Notes: generated by a model from the sequence alone, not told the origin. Counted from the stretch's first letter, positions 24,691 to 32,544 are shown. The stretch is DNA of 44,905 nt from Rhodococcus rhodnii NBRC 100604 (GCF_001894925.1 NZ_BCXD01000029.1:1-44905), one strand, 5' to 3'. Numbers and translations are program-made.

Positions 24691-25983
24691 GTGGCGGCGC
24701 GGCGACGATCGGGACGGATGCGGCGGGCCACGCGAACCCTCCGCGAGTCGCCGGGCCTCGCTCGCCTCGTCACCGTCCGCTTCGCCGCACAGTGCGGCGA
24801 CGGCATGTTCCAGGCCGCGCTGGGCGGCGCGATCCTCTTCAATCCCGAACGGCAGACCGAGCCGGCGGCGATCGCCGCCGGGTTCGCCGTCCTGCTGTTG
24901 CCGTATTCCGTCGTCGGGCCCTACGCGGGTGCGTTGCTCGACCGCTGGGACCGGCGACTCGTGCTGCTGTGGGCCAACGCGCTGCGCGCCGTCCTCATCC
25001 TCGCGACGGCGACGGCGCTCGCCCTCGGAGCCGACGAGGCGCCGATCATGCTGCTCGCTCTCACGACCGTCGGCGTGAGCCGGTTCGTGTTGAGTGGTGT
25101 CTCCGCGTCGCTCCCGCACGTCGTCAGGCCGGGGTGGCTCGTCGCGACGAATTCTGTTCTCGCGACGGTCGGTTCGGGATTCTCGGCGGCCGGTGCCGCG
25201 AGCGCCGTCGCGGTGATCGGGCTCGTCGGAGCCGGGGACCGCGGCTCGGCCGCCGCCGTGACGGTGGCAGCGCTCGGGTCTGTCGTCGCCGCTGTCGCGG
25301 CGGCGCGATTCGGGCCGCAGGCACTCGGACCGGGGCCGGGCGCGCCACGCGCTCCCGTCGTGCGGACGGTGCTCTCAGGGCTGGTCACCGGTGCGCGCAC
25401 CGTGTGGCGCGCCCCGGGTGTCACGACCGCGATGATCGGAATCGGCGCCCATCGCATCGTCTTCGGCATCGACACACTGATTCTGGTGTTGGTGCTCCGC
25501 GAGCCCACCGAGGCGGGCGGCGCCGGCGGGCTGGTCGGCTTCGGCCTGGCGGTGAGCGCGACGGCGCTCGGCATGCTCGCCGCGGCCGTCACGACGCCGC
25601 TCGTGTTGCTCCGGGTCGGCCGCCCGCGGACGGTGGTCGCGGGCCTCGTCGTGGCGTTCGTCGTGCAGGTCACGCTCGTGCCGGGTTTCGACGACACGCG
25701 GCTGCTCGTGGCGGCGCTGCTGCTCGGCTTCGCCGGTCAGACCATCAAACTCACCGGGGACGCCGCGATGCAGCTCGAGATCCGCGATGCCGCCCGTGGC
25801 CGCGTGTTCGCGTTGCAGGACACGGTGTTCAACATCGCCTTCGTCGCAGCGGTCGCCGTCGCAGGAGCCGTCATCGCCCCCGACGGCCGCACCCCCGCGC
25901 TCGCCTTCGGCGCAGGTGCCGTCTACCTCGTCGGCCTCGTCGCCGTCGCCGCCAACTCGCGGCGACGACGCGCGACGTCGTGA
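24691..25983 (+). CDS. MFS transporter, probable efflux
   Basis: Membrane transporter of 430 residues with about 10-12 helices. The first segment is RLVTVRFAAQCGDGMFQAAL, then LLPYSVVGPYAGALLDRWDR, which holds the loop 2-3 motif of MFS proteins. A late segment is GFAGQTIKLTGDAAMQLEIR with RGRVFALQDTVFNIAFVAAV. Position behind a TetR-controlled oxidoreductase suggests a small hydrophobic compound, but the substrate is unknown. Start GTG 24691 or ATG 24718; neither has a strong ribosome site. It converges on the 25992 gene with 8 bp between stops. Confidence 0.85.
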   Translation: MAARRRSGRMRRATRTLRESPGLARLVTVRFAAQCGDGMFQAALGGAILFNPERQTEPAAIAAGFAVLLLPYSVVGPYAGALLDRWDRRLVLLWANALRAVLILATATALALGADEAPIMLLALTTVGVSRFVLSGVSASLPHVVRPGWLVATNSVLATVGSGFSAAGAASAVAVIGLVGAGDRGSAAAVTVAALGSVVAAVAAARFGPQALGPGPGAPRAPVVRTVLSGLVTGARTVWRAPGVTTAMIGIGAHRIVFGIDTLILVLVLREPTEAGGAGGLVGFGLAVSATALGMLAAAVTTPLVLLRVGRPRTVVAGLVVAFVVQVTLVPGFDDTRLLVAALLLGFAGQTIKLTGDAAMQLEIRDAARGRVFALQDTVFNIAFVAAVAVAGAVIAPDGRTPALAFGAGAVYLVGLVAVAANSRRRRATS

Positions 25984-25991
25984 CGCGGCGC

Positions 25992-26360
25992 TCACAGCGG
26001 AATCGCGGCCGGCCACCATTCGGGCACGCCGGTAGGACAGAACGGCCCGGGGTAGTCGTCCGGGTGCATGACGGACATCGAGAGCCACACGACGACGACA
26101 CAGAGAACGAGTGTCACAGCCATCGCGGCCCAGGGCCGCCGGCGTCCGAGCGTCCTGACGACGATCAACCCAATACCGGTGAGGACGGAGAACAGCACAG
26201 GCAAGTAGAAGATGGTCAGCAGCAGGAGGTTCGCGGAGACTATTCCCACATCGCAATCACTCCACACCCTGGCGAGCAGCCCAGCTCCGAGAATCGCTCC
26301 GGCCAGCGCCGATGTGAGCACGACGCCGATCTGAAGCCTGCGAAGGCCGACGTCACCCAT
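25992..26360 (-). CDS. Small membrane protein at the end of the immunity array
   Basis: Protein of 122 residues with three probable transmembrane helices: about 10-32 (IGVVLTSALAGAILGAGLLA), 40-64 (SANLLLLTIFYLPVLFSVLT with IGLIVV) and 74-96 (WAAMAVTLVLCVVVVWLSMS). It ends in a short Pro/Trp-rich tail. No family recognised. The ATG at 26360 overlaps the end of the domain A gene by 8 nt; GTG 26378 is an alternative. The overlap suggests the two are translated together. A membrane-located immunity role is possible. Confidence 0.6.
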   Translation of the reverse strand: MGDVGLRRLQIGVVLTSALAGAILGAGLLARVWSDCDVGIVSANLLLLTIFYLPVLFSVLTGIGLIVVRTLGRRRPWAAMAVTLVLCVVVVWLSMSVMHPDDYPGPFCPTGVPEWWPAAIPL

Positions 26361-26970
26361 CCGAACCGACCCGATCACGCGCGGTCACGGCCGTCGCACC
26401 GGATCCGACGAAATCCATCCACACCTGCAGCGACCCGAGGGAGTCCATCCACGTCGCCAGTGACGCCGGCGGAGCCGGGTCGCTGTTCGCGGCACGCCAA
26501 GCAGCCGCCCTCGTGATGGTGAACGGATTCGCCGCCCGACCTTCGTGTGGGTCGGGAGCGAACGCGACGACGGTCGACTGATAGTCGGCGTGCCCAGCGA
26601 CGTCGCCCGTGTGCAGCATCCATCGATACTCCGGATGCCGCGCGATCGTGATCTCACCGAGCCAGAACGCGAGATCGCGTGCCAGCGAATCCCACTCGGG
26701 CGTCAGGGGCGCGTAACTGCGGCGCGGCGACACCGGTAGGCGCTCGGCATTCTCCACCAGCCACGCGCGCACTCGGCGCACATCGGTGTCGCTCGTGCCC
26801 GAAGGGAGCTGGTTGTGAGCGAAGAAGCCGCGCAATGTCTCCAGCCGCGCTTCCTTCGACTCGATCAGTCGCTCGTGCCGGATCCGCGCGGACTCCGCGT
26901 CGAGATCGTCGTTCCGCCCCACCCCGTAGAGGGGATCGTTCAGGTCGTAATCCGACCAGTTCACACTCAT
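26353..26970 (-). CDS. Stand-alone 'domain A' protein, putative immunity protein of unknown family
   Basis: Protein of 205 residues, the only intact separate copy of a domain that also occurs twice in the fused toxin gene and once as a truncated remnant. Conserved blocks: SARIRHERLIESKEARLETL, RGFFAHNQLPSGTSD, LARDLAFWLGEITIARHPEY and YQSTVVAFAPDPHEGRAANP. It starts MSVNWSDYDLNDPLYG; ATG 26970 has GAAGG upstream. It follows the SUKH gene (27026) by 55 bp. No known family came to mind. The pairing with SUKH immunity domains three times over is the reason for the immunity guess. Confidence 0.7.
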   Translation of the reverse strand: MSVNWSDYDLNDPLYGVGRNDDLDAESARIRHERLIESKEARLETLRGFFAHNQLPSGTSDTDVRRVRAWLVENAERLPVSPRRSYAPLTPEWDSLARDLAFWLGEITIARHPEYRWMLHTGDVAGHADYQSTVVAFAPDPHEGRAANPFTITRAAAWRAANSDPAPPASLATWMDSLGSLQVWMDFVGSGATAVTARDRVGSDG

Positions 26971-27025
26971 TGCCTTCTTCTTTTCTTGGACAGTCACATT
27001 CGGATACGAGAGGATGACACTCGAC

Positions 27026-27475
27026 CTACTCGAGATCCGGAAACGGAGCCGCTTCGATCATCGCGAGGAAGCTCTCCCAGTCGTCGGCCTGGCGGACCAT
27101 GATCTCTTCGGAGTACTCGTCCTCGGCGACAAGATTCATGGCCCCCTCAAAATCTGCCCAGTACACTGCGCCAGCAGTCGAGCCCTCCACCTCTATGCAG
27201 TACGCCCCGCCAGCACCGGTGCTCACACAGAGATAATGCGGCGGAACGCATGTCGCAAGCCCGAATCGGTAGCCTTCTGCGGCGCCCTTCGGCCCGTGGA
27301 ATCCATCCACCATGGCATCGCCATCGGGAAATGGAGCGTCCAGCATTGCCTCCAGCCGACCACCGCTCGTGTCCTTCAACCAAGTACGGTATTGCTCCGG
27401 GAGGCGATATCCCATTTCTCGCTCCAGCGAGAGGATTTCGCTCTCGGGCGACGATCCTCTGGTCACGATCTTCAT
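27026..27475 (-). CDS. SUKH (SMI1/KNR4) family protein, putative immunity
   Basis: Protein of 149 residues with the SUKH pattern: LEREMGYRLPEQYRTWLKDT, then GGRLEAMLDAPFPDG, PPHYLCVSTGAGGAYCIEVE, AGAVYWADFEGAMNLVAEDE and IMVRQADDWESFLAMIEAAP. SUKH proteins are common immunity proteins against nuclease toxins of polymorphic toxin systems. The ATG at 27475 matches the start of the second SUKH gene, and both are 149 residues. The 56 codons open upstream of it show no homology. It lies between the truncated domain A copy and the intact domain A gene. Confidence 0.85.
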   Translation of the reverse strand: MKIVTRGSSPESEILSLEREMGYRLPEQYRTWLKDTSGGRLEAMLDAPFPDGDAMVDGFHGPKGAAEGYRFGLATCVPPHYLCVSTGAGGAYCIEVEGSTAGAVYWADFEGAMNLVAEDEYSEEIMVRQADDWESFLAMIEAAPFPDLE

Positions 27476-27590
27476 GAGCCCACTGCTTTCGTCGATACAC
27501 GCTGGTAGCCGGCCGCCGTAATGCGCTACAGCCCTGTGGATCAGCACCGCATGGGCCAGGAGAGCATGTCCGTTCTTCAGTAGGTGCAGC

Positions 27591-27906
27591 TCATCGGTCC
27601 CGGTACCTCTTGTACTTCTCCCACATATGCACTTCAGTCTCACTGACGAAGTCGCCCCAATCCGTCAGTCCGTCCTGCAGGATCGGATGCTTGCTCGCTG
27701 CCTGCCACGCCGTCGACCAGGTGAAGGGGAACGGGTCCTCCGCGGGCCCTTCGTGCACGACCGGGTCGAGTGCGAGAACCGTCGACTGATAGAAGACGTC
27801 CTGCACCAGGCCACCGGTCTGCAACGCCCACCGATACTCCGGATGCCGCGCGATCCTGATCTCACCGAGCCAGAACGCCAGATCCCGCATCAACGACAAC
27901 CACTGC
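27591..27906 (-). pseudogene. 5'-truncated copy of domain A
   Basis: This segment encodes only the C-terminal half of domain A: WLSLMRDLAFWLGEIRIARH, then PEYRWALQTGGLVQDVFYQS, TVLALDPVVHEGPAEDPFPF and a C-terminal TDWGDFVSETEVHMWEKYKR. It aligns with the end of the fused toxin gene at a constant offset of 1920 bp with no gap. Homology stops abruptly at 27906, 30 nt after the preceding SUKH stop codon. The upstream open frame belongs to other sequence, so the start has been lost. A short product from the internal ATG before RDLAF cannot be ruled out. Confidence 0.75.
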
Positions 27907-27936
27907 TCACAGATGCACCCAAGTTTGAGGACTGGT

Positions 27937-28386
27937 TCAGAAGTCAGGAATGGGAATGCTATCGATGATGCGCAGAAACGAGTTCCAGTCATCTGCTTGA
28001 CGAGACATGATTTGTTCACAATATTCGTCGTCGTCACCTACGATTTCGGCGCCGCCATAAAAATCTGCCCAATATACCGCCCCTCGATCGTTTCCTCCCA
28101 GTTCGATACAAACGGATCCGCCAGCGCCTGCGCTGACGGGAAAGTAATGGGGAGGTATCCACTCCCCGAACCCAGATCGATAAAAACCTGTTATTTCTTT
28201 CGGGGTCATGAATTCTGCCAATGTCCCGTAAATTCCAGGGAACGGCACGTCTATTTCCTTCTCGAGTTTGCCGCCACCTGTTGCCCTCAGCCAAATTCGA
28301 TACTGCTCAGGGATGCTACTTGCCAAACGGGACTCCAGTGCAGCAATCTCCGCCATGGGCGCTGACCCAAACTCCGCGATTCGCAT
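27937..28386 (-). CDS. SUKH family protein, AT-richer, putative immunity
   Basis: Protein of 149 residues, paralogue of the 27026 gene. Shared blocks: ALESRLASSIPEQYRIWLRA, TGGGKLEKEIDVPFPG, PPHYFPVSAGAGGSVCIELG, RGAVYWADFYGGAEIVGDDD and IMSRQADDWNSFLRIIDSIP. The ATG at 28386 has GAGGG 5 nt upstream; further in-frame codons upstream look non-coding. Its base composition is clearly less GC-rich than the rest of the window (runs such as AAAAA, TTATTTCTTTC, TAATATACC-like stretches), which suggests recent acquisition. The truncated domain A copy follows directly. Confidence 0.85.
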   Translation of the reverse strand: MRIAEFGSAPMAEIAALESRLASSIPEQYRIWLRATGGGKLEKEIDVPFPGIYGTLAEFMTPKEITGFYRSGFGEWIPPHYFPVSAGAGGSVCIELGGNDRGAVYWADFYGGAEIVGDDDEYCEQIMSRQADDWNSFLRIIDSIPIPDF

Positions 28387-28563
28387 TATCCCCCTCATTT
28401 TCCAGAGCCTCCCGAACTCGAAGTACGCCGGCGAACACAGGTCCAACGGCAGTTGCCCGTCGACCAGGTCGCCTACCTGCACCGATGGATTCCCTCGGCC
28501 GCCATCCGCGACTACACCACCCTCGCGACCTGACACCCAGTCGGTGCCTGGCGAAGGTGCGGG

Positions 28564-28971
28564 CTACCGGCCCTTCTCCTCGAGTAGCGCGTCGCCGATC
28601 CGCTTACCCTCGGGGGTGGTGACAGCCCAGAAACCGCATCGACTCTCGGCATCGGGCTCGGTCAGGAGTTCGTGGAGCCGCGTAGACATCCCCTCGATTC
28701 CACCCGGCCACGGCACGAAGACCATGTCGTAGCCTTCCGGATCGATCCCCTGCGCCGCCGCCTCGTCTGCGCGCAGCAAGTCCCCGAGTTGCAGCAACTC
28801 GAGACGGAGGAGGCGTTCGAACGCGGCATGGGTGTGCAGTGCCGCCTGGTCGATGTCCTCGATCTCTTCACGCGTGGCGGAGAGCGCGGCGATCCCGAAC
28901 ACGCTGTCGTCCCAGCCGTCCTCGAGTATGTAGATCTCGGTTTCGTTGTACTGATCTGCGAGCTTCCCCAT
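28564..28971 (-). CDS. Unknown protein, paralogue of the 17087 gene
   Basis: Protein of 135 residues in the same unnamed family as 17087-17500. It begins MGKLADQYNETEIYILEDGW, with HAAFERLLRLELLQLGDLLR, FVPWPGGIEGMSTRLHELL and FWAVTTPEGKRIGDALLEE. ATG 28971 aligns with the start of the paralogue and has GGAGG 5 nt upstream; three in-frame ATG/start codons further upstream are less suitable. It is part of the minus-strand array between the 29068 gene and the SUKH gene. Immunity role inferred from place only. Confidence 0.7.
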   Translation of the reverse strand: MGKLADQYNETEIYILEDGWDDSVFGIAALSATREEIEDIDQAALHTHAAFERLLRLELLQLGDLLRADEAAAQGIDPEGYDMVFVPWPGGIEGMSTRLHELLTEPDAESRCGFWAVTTPEGKRIGDALLEEKGR

Positions 28972-29067
28972 GTTCGCCTCCATGGTCGTCATTCGATGTG
29001 ACCCTTCCCCCGACAACGCGGCGATCCTCCGATATCTCGAATCGGTTGTGCCACAGCCTGATACCTA

Positions 29068-29511
29068 TCAGGTGAAGTACCCGTACGCTGCAACGGACGT
29101 CGCGAACGCACCCGGCTCACGTAGCGCCATCTCGATCTGCCGGTCGTAGCCTTCGAGGCCGGTGAGCCGCTCGATGATCTCCGCTGTACGGAAGACCGCG
29201 GAGATTCGGGTCACCGGGCTCGGATCGGGGCCGAAGGTCGTGCTGATGCTGACGCCTTCCCAGTGGTACTCCAGCAGGACACGTGTCGCCGGGTCGTAGA
29301 TGTCGATACCGGGGCGGCCGGTATCGACTTTCGCGTCCGGGCCGATCATCTCGACCACCGCGCGACGCACCTCGTCGGCCGCCGCGATGACCAGCGGGTC
29401 CTCGCAACTGATCCCCTCGCTCGCCGCGATCTGCCGTTCCTCGTCCGCCTCGAGAGCGTCATCGAAGGACTGTCCGGGCTCACGCCGGAGGAACAGAATG
29501 TCGTAACTCAC
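29068..29511 (-). CDS. Unknown protein translationally coupled to the fused toxin-immunity gene
   Basis: Protein of 147 residues, family not recognised. It begins VSYDILFLRREPGQSFDDAL and continues EADEERQIAASEGISC, RPGIDIYDPATRVLLEYHWE and EIIERLTGLEGYDRQIEMAL. The fold looks mixed alpha/beta with no signal peptide. The GTG at 29511 overlaps the stop of the 816-codon gene as GTGA, so both are read from one message and probably made in fixed ratio. Its location directly behind the toxin suggests an additional cognate immunity protein. Confidence 0.7.
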   Translation of the reverse strand: MSYDILFLRREPGQSFDDALEADEERQIAASEGISCEDPLVIAAADEVRRAVVEMIGPDAKVDTGRPGIDIYDPATRVLLEYHWEGVSISTTFGPDPSPVTRISAVFRTAEIIERLTGLEGYDRQIEMALREPGAFATSVAAYGYFT

Positions 29512-31958
29512 TGGTTCTTCCGATATCTCTTGTTCTCTTCCCACAGTTGCACTTGCGTCCGGTTCACGAAGTCCACCCAATCCGTCAGTCCGTCCTGCAT
29601 GCTCGGGTCGTTGTTGGCTGCCTGCCACGCCGTCGACCGGGCGAAGGGGAACGGGTTCGCTGCGGGTCCCTCGTGCACGACCGGGTCGAGTGCGAGAACC
29701 GTCGACTGATAGTCGATGTCCTGCACCAGGCCGCCGGTCTGCAACGCCCACCGGTACTCCGGATGCCGCGCGATCTTGATCTCACCGAGCCAGAACGCCA
29801 GATCCCGCACCAACGACAACCACTGCGGCGTCAGATCCGCGTACTTCCGGCCCTCGGGAACCGGCACGCGCTCGGCGTTCGCGAGTACCCAATCGTGCAC
29901 CTGCTGCACCTCGGCGTCGCTCGTGCCCGTCGGCAGACCGTTGCGAACGAAGAACTCCCGCAACACCTCCAACCGCGCATCCTTCGACGCCATCAACCGC
30001 TCGTGTCGGATCCGTGCCGATGCCGCATCCAACTCGTCGTTGTCACCGTTTCCGTAGAGCGGCTCGTTCAACGGGTAGTCAGTCCAGTCCACTGCCATCG
30101 GTCGGTGCCCCCCATCCTTCGAAGCTGTCTCGACGCCGCCCAACTCGAACGGCGCCCCGTGCTCCCGAATCGGAACCGCGTCGATCATTGCCAGGAAGCT
30201 GTCCCAGTCGTCGGCCTGACGAATCATGATCTCTTCGGAGAACTCGTCATCGGCGATATCGAGATCGGCGGACTTGTCGAAGTCGGCCCAGTACACGGCG
30301 CCCGCGTCTGCTCCCGCGAGGTCTATACACAACGAACCACCAGCAACGTCGCTGATGCTGAGGTAGTGCGGCGGAATCCACTCCGTGAATCCGAATCGAT
30401 AGAACTGTGCAGCTTCGTCGGGCGTCGAGAACACTTCCAGAACCCCGTTGCGCCCGTCGGGGAAAGGCATGGCCAACCCGGCCGTCAGGCACCCACCGCC
30501 GGTGGCTTTCAGCCACCGGCGGTACTGATCGGGTAGCGCGTATCCGATATGCGTTTCGAGTTCGACGATCGCCGACTCCGTAGCCGGCTGACACACAATG
30601 AGTTTCGTTTTGGAGCCGCTCGCGACATGATCCGACTTCAGCTGCGAGGAGGCGAGGTAGTCCGTCGACTTCCTCCGCCCCTGCGGCGGGACGGGACGAT
30701 CGTTGGCTGCTTGCCACGCCGATGATGCAGACAGGCCCAACGGATCGCTGACCGGGCCGTAGTGACGCACACGGTCGATCGCCAGAATCGTCGCCTGATG
30801 ATGGATGCTGTTCACCGGCCCCCCTGCGTGCAGGGCCCATCGATACTCCGGATGCCGTGCGATCTTGATCTCGCCGAGCCAGAAACCGAGATCCCGTGCC
30901 AACGACTCCCACCGCGTCGTCAACGGCGCAACCTCGTGGCAATAGGGAATCAGCTGGCGCTCGGCATTCGCGAGGACCCAATCCTGCACTCGCTGGACCT
31001 CGATATCGCCAGTGCCCGTGGGTAGCTGGTTGCGGACGAAGAACTCCCGCAACACCTCCAAACGCCCATCCTTCGTCGCCATCAGCCGCTCGTGACGGAT
31101 CCGCGCAGACTCCCCGTCGAGCTCGTTGTCGTGCCCGTCTCCGAAAAGCGGGCCGTTCACGATGTAGTTCGTCCAATCGACGCTCGTTCGTCGACCCCCG
31201 ACTCGATTCCCATAGGCGCTCATGACGACCCGGCCCGCGGGCTTCGGCTTCGTCGCCCCCGTCCCTGCGCCTGGGCCGCGCCGGAACTGCCATTCGACGC
31301 GCTCGATCGAGGTATCGGGATCGGTACGCAGCCAGGCGTCCTTCGCGAGTTGGTTGCGGGTGGCTGCAGTGGCCCCGACGCCCCCGACCTTCCATTCGAT
31401 CGCGAGTCCCTCCAACGGCAGGTACACATCGACCAGACGACCACCGGGGAGGGCCGGCTCTCCGTGGATCGGGAAGTACGTGTCCCTTCTGACGATGAAA
31501 CCCACGGAAGTCCACTGCCGGACAGCGGCGTCGCGGTCTTCGGAGTTGCGTTCGCGGATGTGCCTGATCCTGGCGCGGGGACCTCGCCGGCTCTTCGCGT
31601 CGCCATCGAGATCGCCCTCGGGAACCATCGCCGTGCCGGGCAGCGGGCGTTCCGGCTTCCTTCTCCGTGTCCGCCAGGTCGCAACGATCAACAGCCCCAC
31701 TGCGACGGCCATCGAGGGCGCCAACGTCAGCAGGTTGCTGGACGCACTCTCATCACCGGACGCGGCGATCGCAGCGTGCGAACCGGCGGACGTCGCGTAG
31801 GTCGCCGTAGCGGTGGACACCGACGGCACATCGGTGACCGATGCGCTGTCCGTCACCGAACTGCACATCGCCGCCGACCCGCCGGTCGCGACCATGACAC
31901 CGATCGCCACCGTCCACACCGTCCGAGTCGCCCGGCCTGGCCTTGCTCGACGATTCAT
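29508..31958 (-). CDS. Fused membrane-tethered nuclease toxin, domain A, SUKH and domain A
   Basis: One frame of 816 codons. Residues 13-30 form a signal-anchor helix. A Ser/Thr/Ala-rich stretch (31-74) follows, then a second helix (about 76-95) and a basic stop-transfer RTRRRKPE. Residues 145-230 resemble restriction-endonuclease-fold toxins of polymorphic systems: GGRLVDVYLPLEGLAIEWKV with D177, E188 and K190, then RNQLAKDAWL and RVEWQF. Next come domain A (257-435), SUKH (452-598: ETHIGYALPDQYRRWLKATG, GAVYWADFDKSADLDIADDE) and a second domain A (621-816, MAVDWTDYPLNEPLYG). Stand-alone SUKH and A genes lie downstream, so the fusion probably arose by loss of stop codons in a tandem row. Having the immunity-type domains in the same chain as the nuclease is unusual. 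An internal ATG at 30098 may also give separate domain A. Confidence 0.8.
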   Translation of the reverse strand: MNRRARPGRATRTVWTVAIGVMVATGGSAAMCSSVTDSASVTDVPSVSTATATYATSAGSHAAIAASGDESASSNLLTLAPSMAVAVGLLIVATWRTRRRKPERPLPGTAMVPEGDLDGDAKSRRGPRARIRHIRERNSEDRDAAVRQWTSVGFIVRRDTYFPIHGEPALPGGRLVDVYLPLEGLAIEWKVGGVGATAATRNQLAKDAWLRTDPDTSIERVEWQFRRGPGAGTGATKPKPAGRVVMSAYGNRVGGRRTSVDWTNYIVNGPLFGDGHDNELDGESARIRHERLMATKDGRLEVLREFFVRNQLPTGTGDIEVQRVQDWVLANAERQLIPYCHEVAPLTTRWESLARDLGFWLGEIKIARHPEYRWALHAGGPVNSIHHQATILAIDRVRHYGPVSDPLGLSASSAWQAANDRPVPPQGRRKSTDYLASSQLKSDHVASGSKTKLIVCQPATESAIVELETHIGYALPDQYRRWLKATGGGCLTAGLAMPFPDGRNGVLEVFSTPDEAAQFYRFGFTEWIPPHYLSISDVAGGSLCIDLAGADAGAVYWADFDKSADLDIADDEFSEEIMIRQADDWDSFLAMIDAVPIREHGAPFELGGVETASKDGGHRPMAVDWTDYPLNEPLYGNGDNDELDAASARIRHERLMASKDARLEVLREFFVRNGLPTGTSDAEVQQVHDWVLANAERVPVPEGRKYADLTPQWLSLVRDLAFWLGEIKIARHPEYRWALQTGGLVQDIDYQSTVLALDPVVHEGPAANPFPFARSTAWQAANNDPSMQDGLTDWVDFVNRTQVQLWEENKRYRKNQ

Positions 31959-32219
31959 CGCCCCGCCCGACTGCCCGCCGCGGCGTCCTCACCCTTGTTC
32001 GCGCTGAGCCCCGAACTCACTACCCACCCCAGTATTCGCTACGCGTTTGCTCCGGAACTGTAATGCACCAGCCCGACACTCTCCATGTCGAGGAATCCAG
32101 ACAGCGCCGTACCGCTGAACGATCAGCTGGCCGCATGCTGGTTCTGTGACGCCGCAGCTCACCCGCCCCGCCGCGACTAGAGTCCGTGGGCCCGCTTCGG
32201 CCGGAGACTACGGCACCGG

Positions 32220-32236
32220 CTCACTCAGAGAGTGAG
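32220..32236. repeat. 7-bp hairpin
   Basis: CTCACTC and GAGTGAG flank a 3-nt loop. It could help end transcription before the toxin gene, but the stem is short and no U-tract follows on either strand. Confidence 0.35.
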
Positions 32237-32341
32237 ACGCTTCGCACTCCAGACCAACCCAGCGGATCCCATCACCTCGACGTGGGCGTGCGCACGAAAT
32301 ATCGCCGCGGCGACGAGGATTTCGTCCTGACCCACAGGATT

Positions 32342-32530
32342 TCAGCCCCGCAGTGGCTGCCGACTTCGGTGGGCTCGCCGGAGCGCGAACGTCAGCGTCG
32401 CGACCAGAAGCGCGACCGCCGATCCCGCCCTGACGACGGTCCATGAATCCCAGGCCTCGGCCACGAATCCACCATCGCGCGACGACGGCGATCGAAGCGA
32501 CGAGTGACACTGCGAGGTATATCGAACAGC
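32342..32530 (-). pseudogene. Possible frameshifted two-helix membrane protein
   Basis: On the minus strand one frame reads CSIYLAVSLVASIAVVARWW (a helix ending in IRGRGLGF). A second, overlapping frame then reads WDSWTVVRAGSAVALLVATL with TFALRRAHRSRQPLRG and a stop. The two helices would make a small membrane protein if one frameshift near 32440-32480 were removed. In GC-rich DNA, hydrophobic runs in wrong frames also arise by chance, so support is weak. Confidence 0.25.
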
Positions 32531-32544
32531 TCCCGGAATCCCCC

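Larger units (their letters stand above)
31959..32544. other. 586-bp stretch without a convincing gene
   Basis: Upstream of the fused toxin gene. It contains a short hairpin (32220-32236) and, at 32342-32530, membrane-like coding sequence split between two frames on the minus strand (listed separately). No ribosome site or promoter stood out. Confidence 0.5.

Noticed and set aside
27476-27643. N-terminal extension of the 27026 SUKH protein by 56 codons
   Set aside because: The extension has no similarity to SUKH proteins, overlaps the truncated domain A copy, and the ATG at 27475 aligns with the paralogue.
29512-29751. N-terminal extension of the 29068 protein
   Set aside because: It lies fully inside the end of the fused toxin gene in another frame, and the GTGA start at 29511 explains the gene.
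25992-31958. Transposon or integrase as the source of the array
   Set aside because: No transposase, integrase, terminal repeats or att-like duplication was recognised. Duplication by recombination between the repeated cassettes is enough to explain it.
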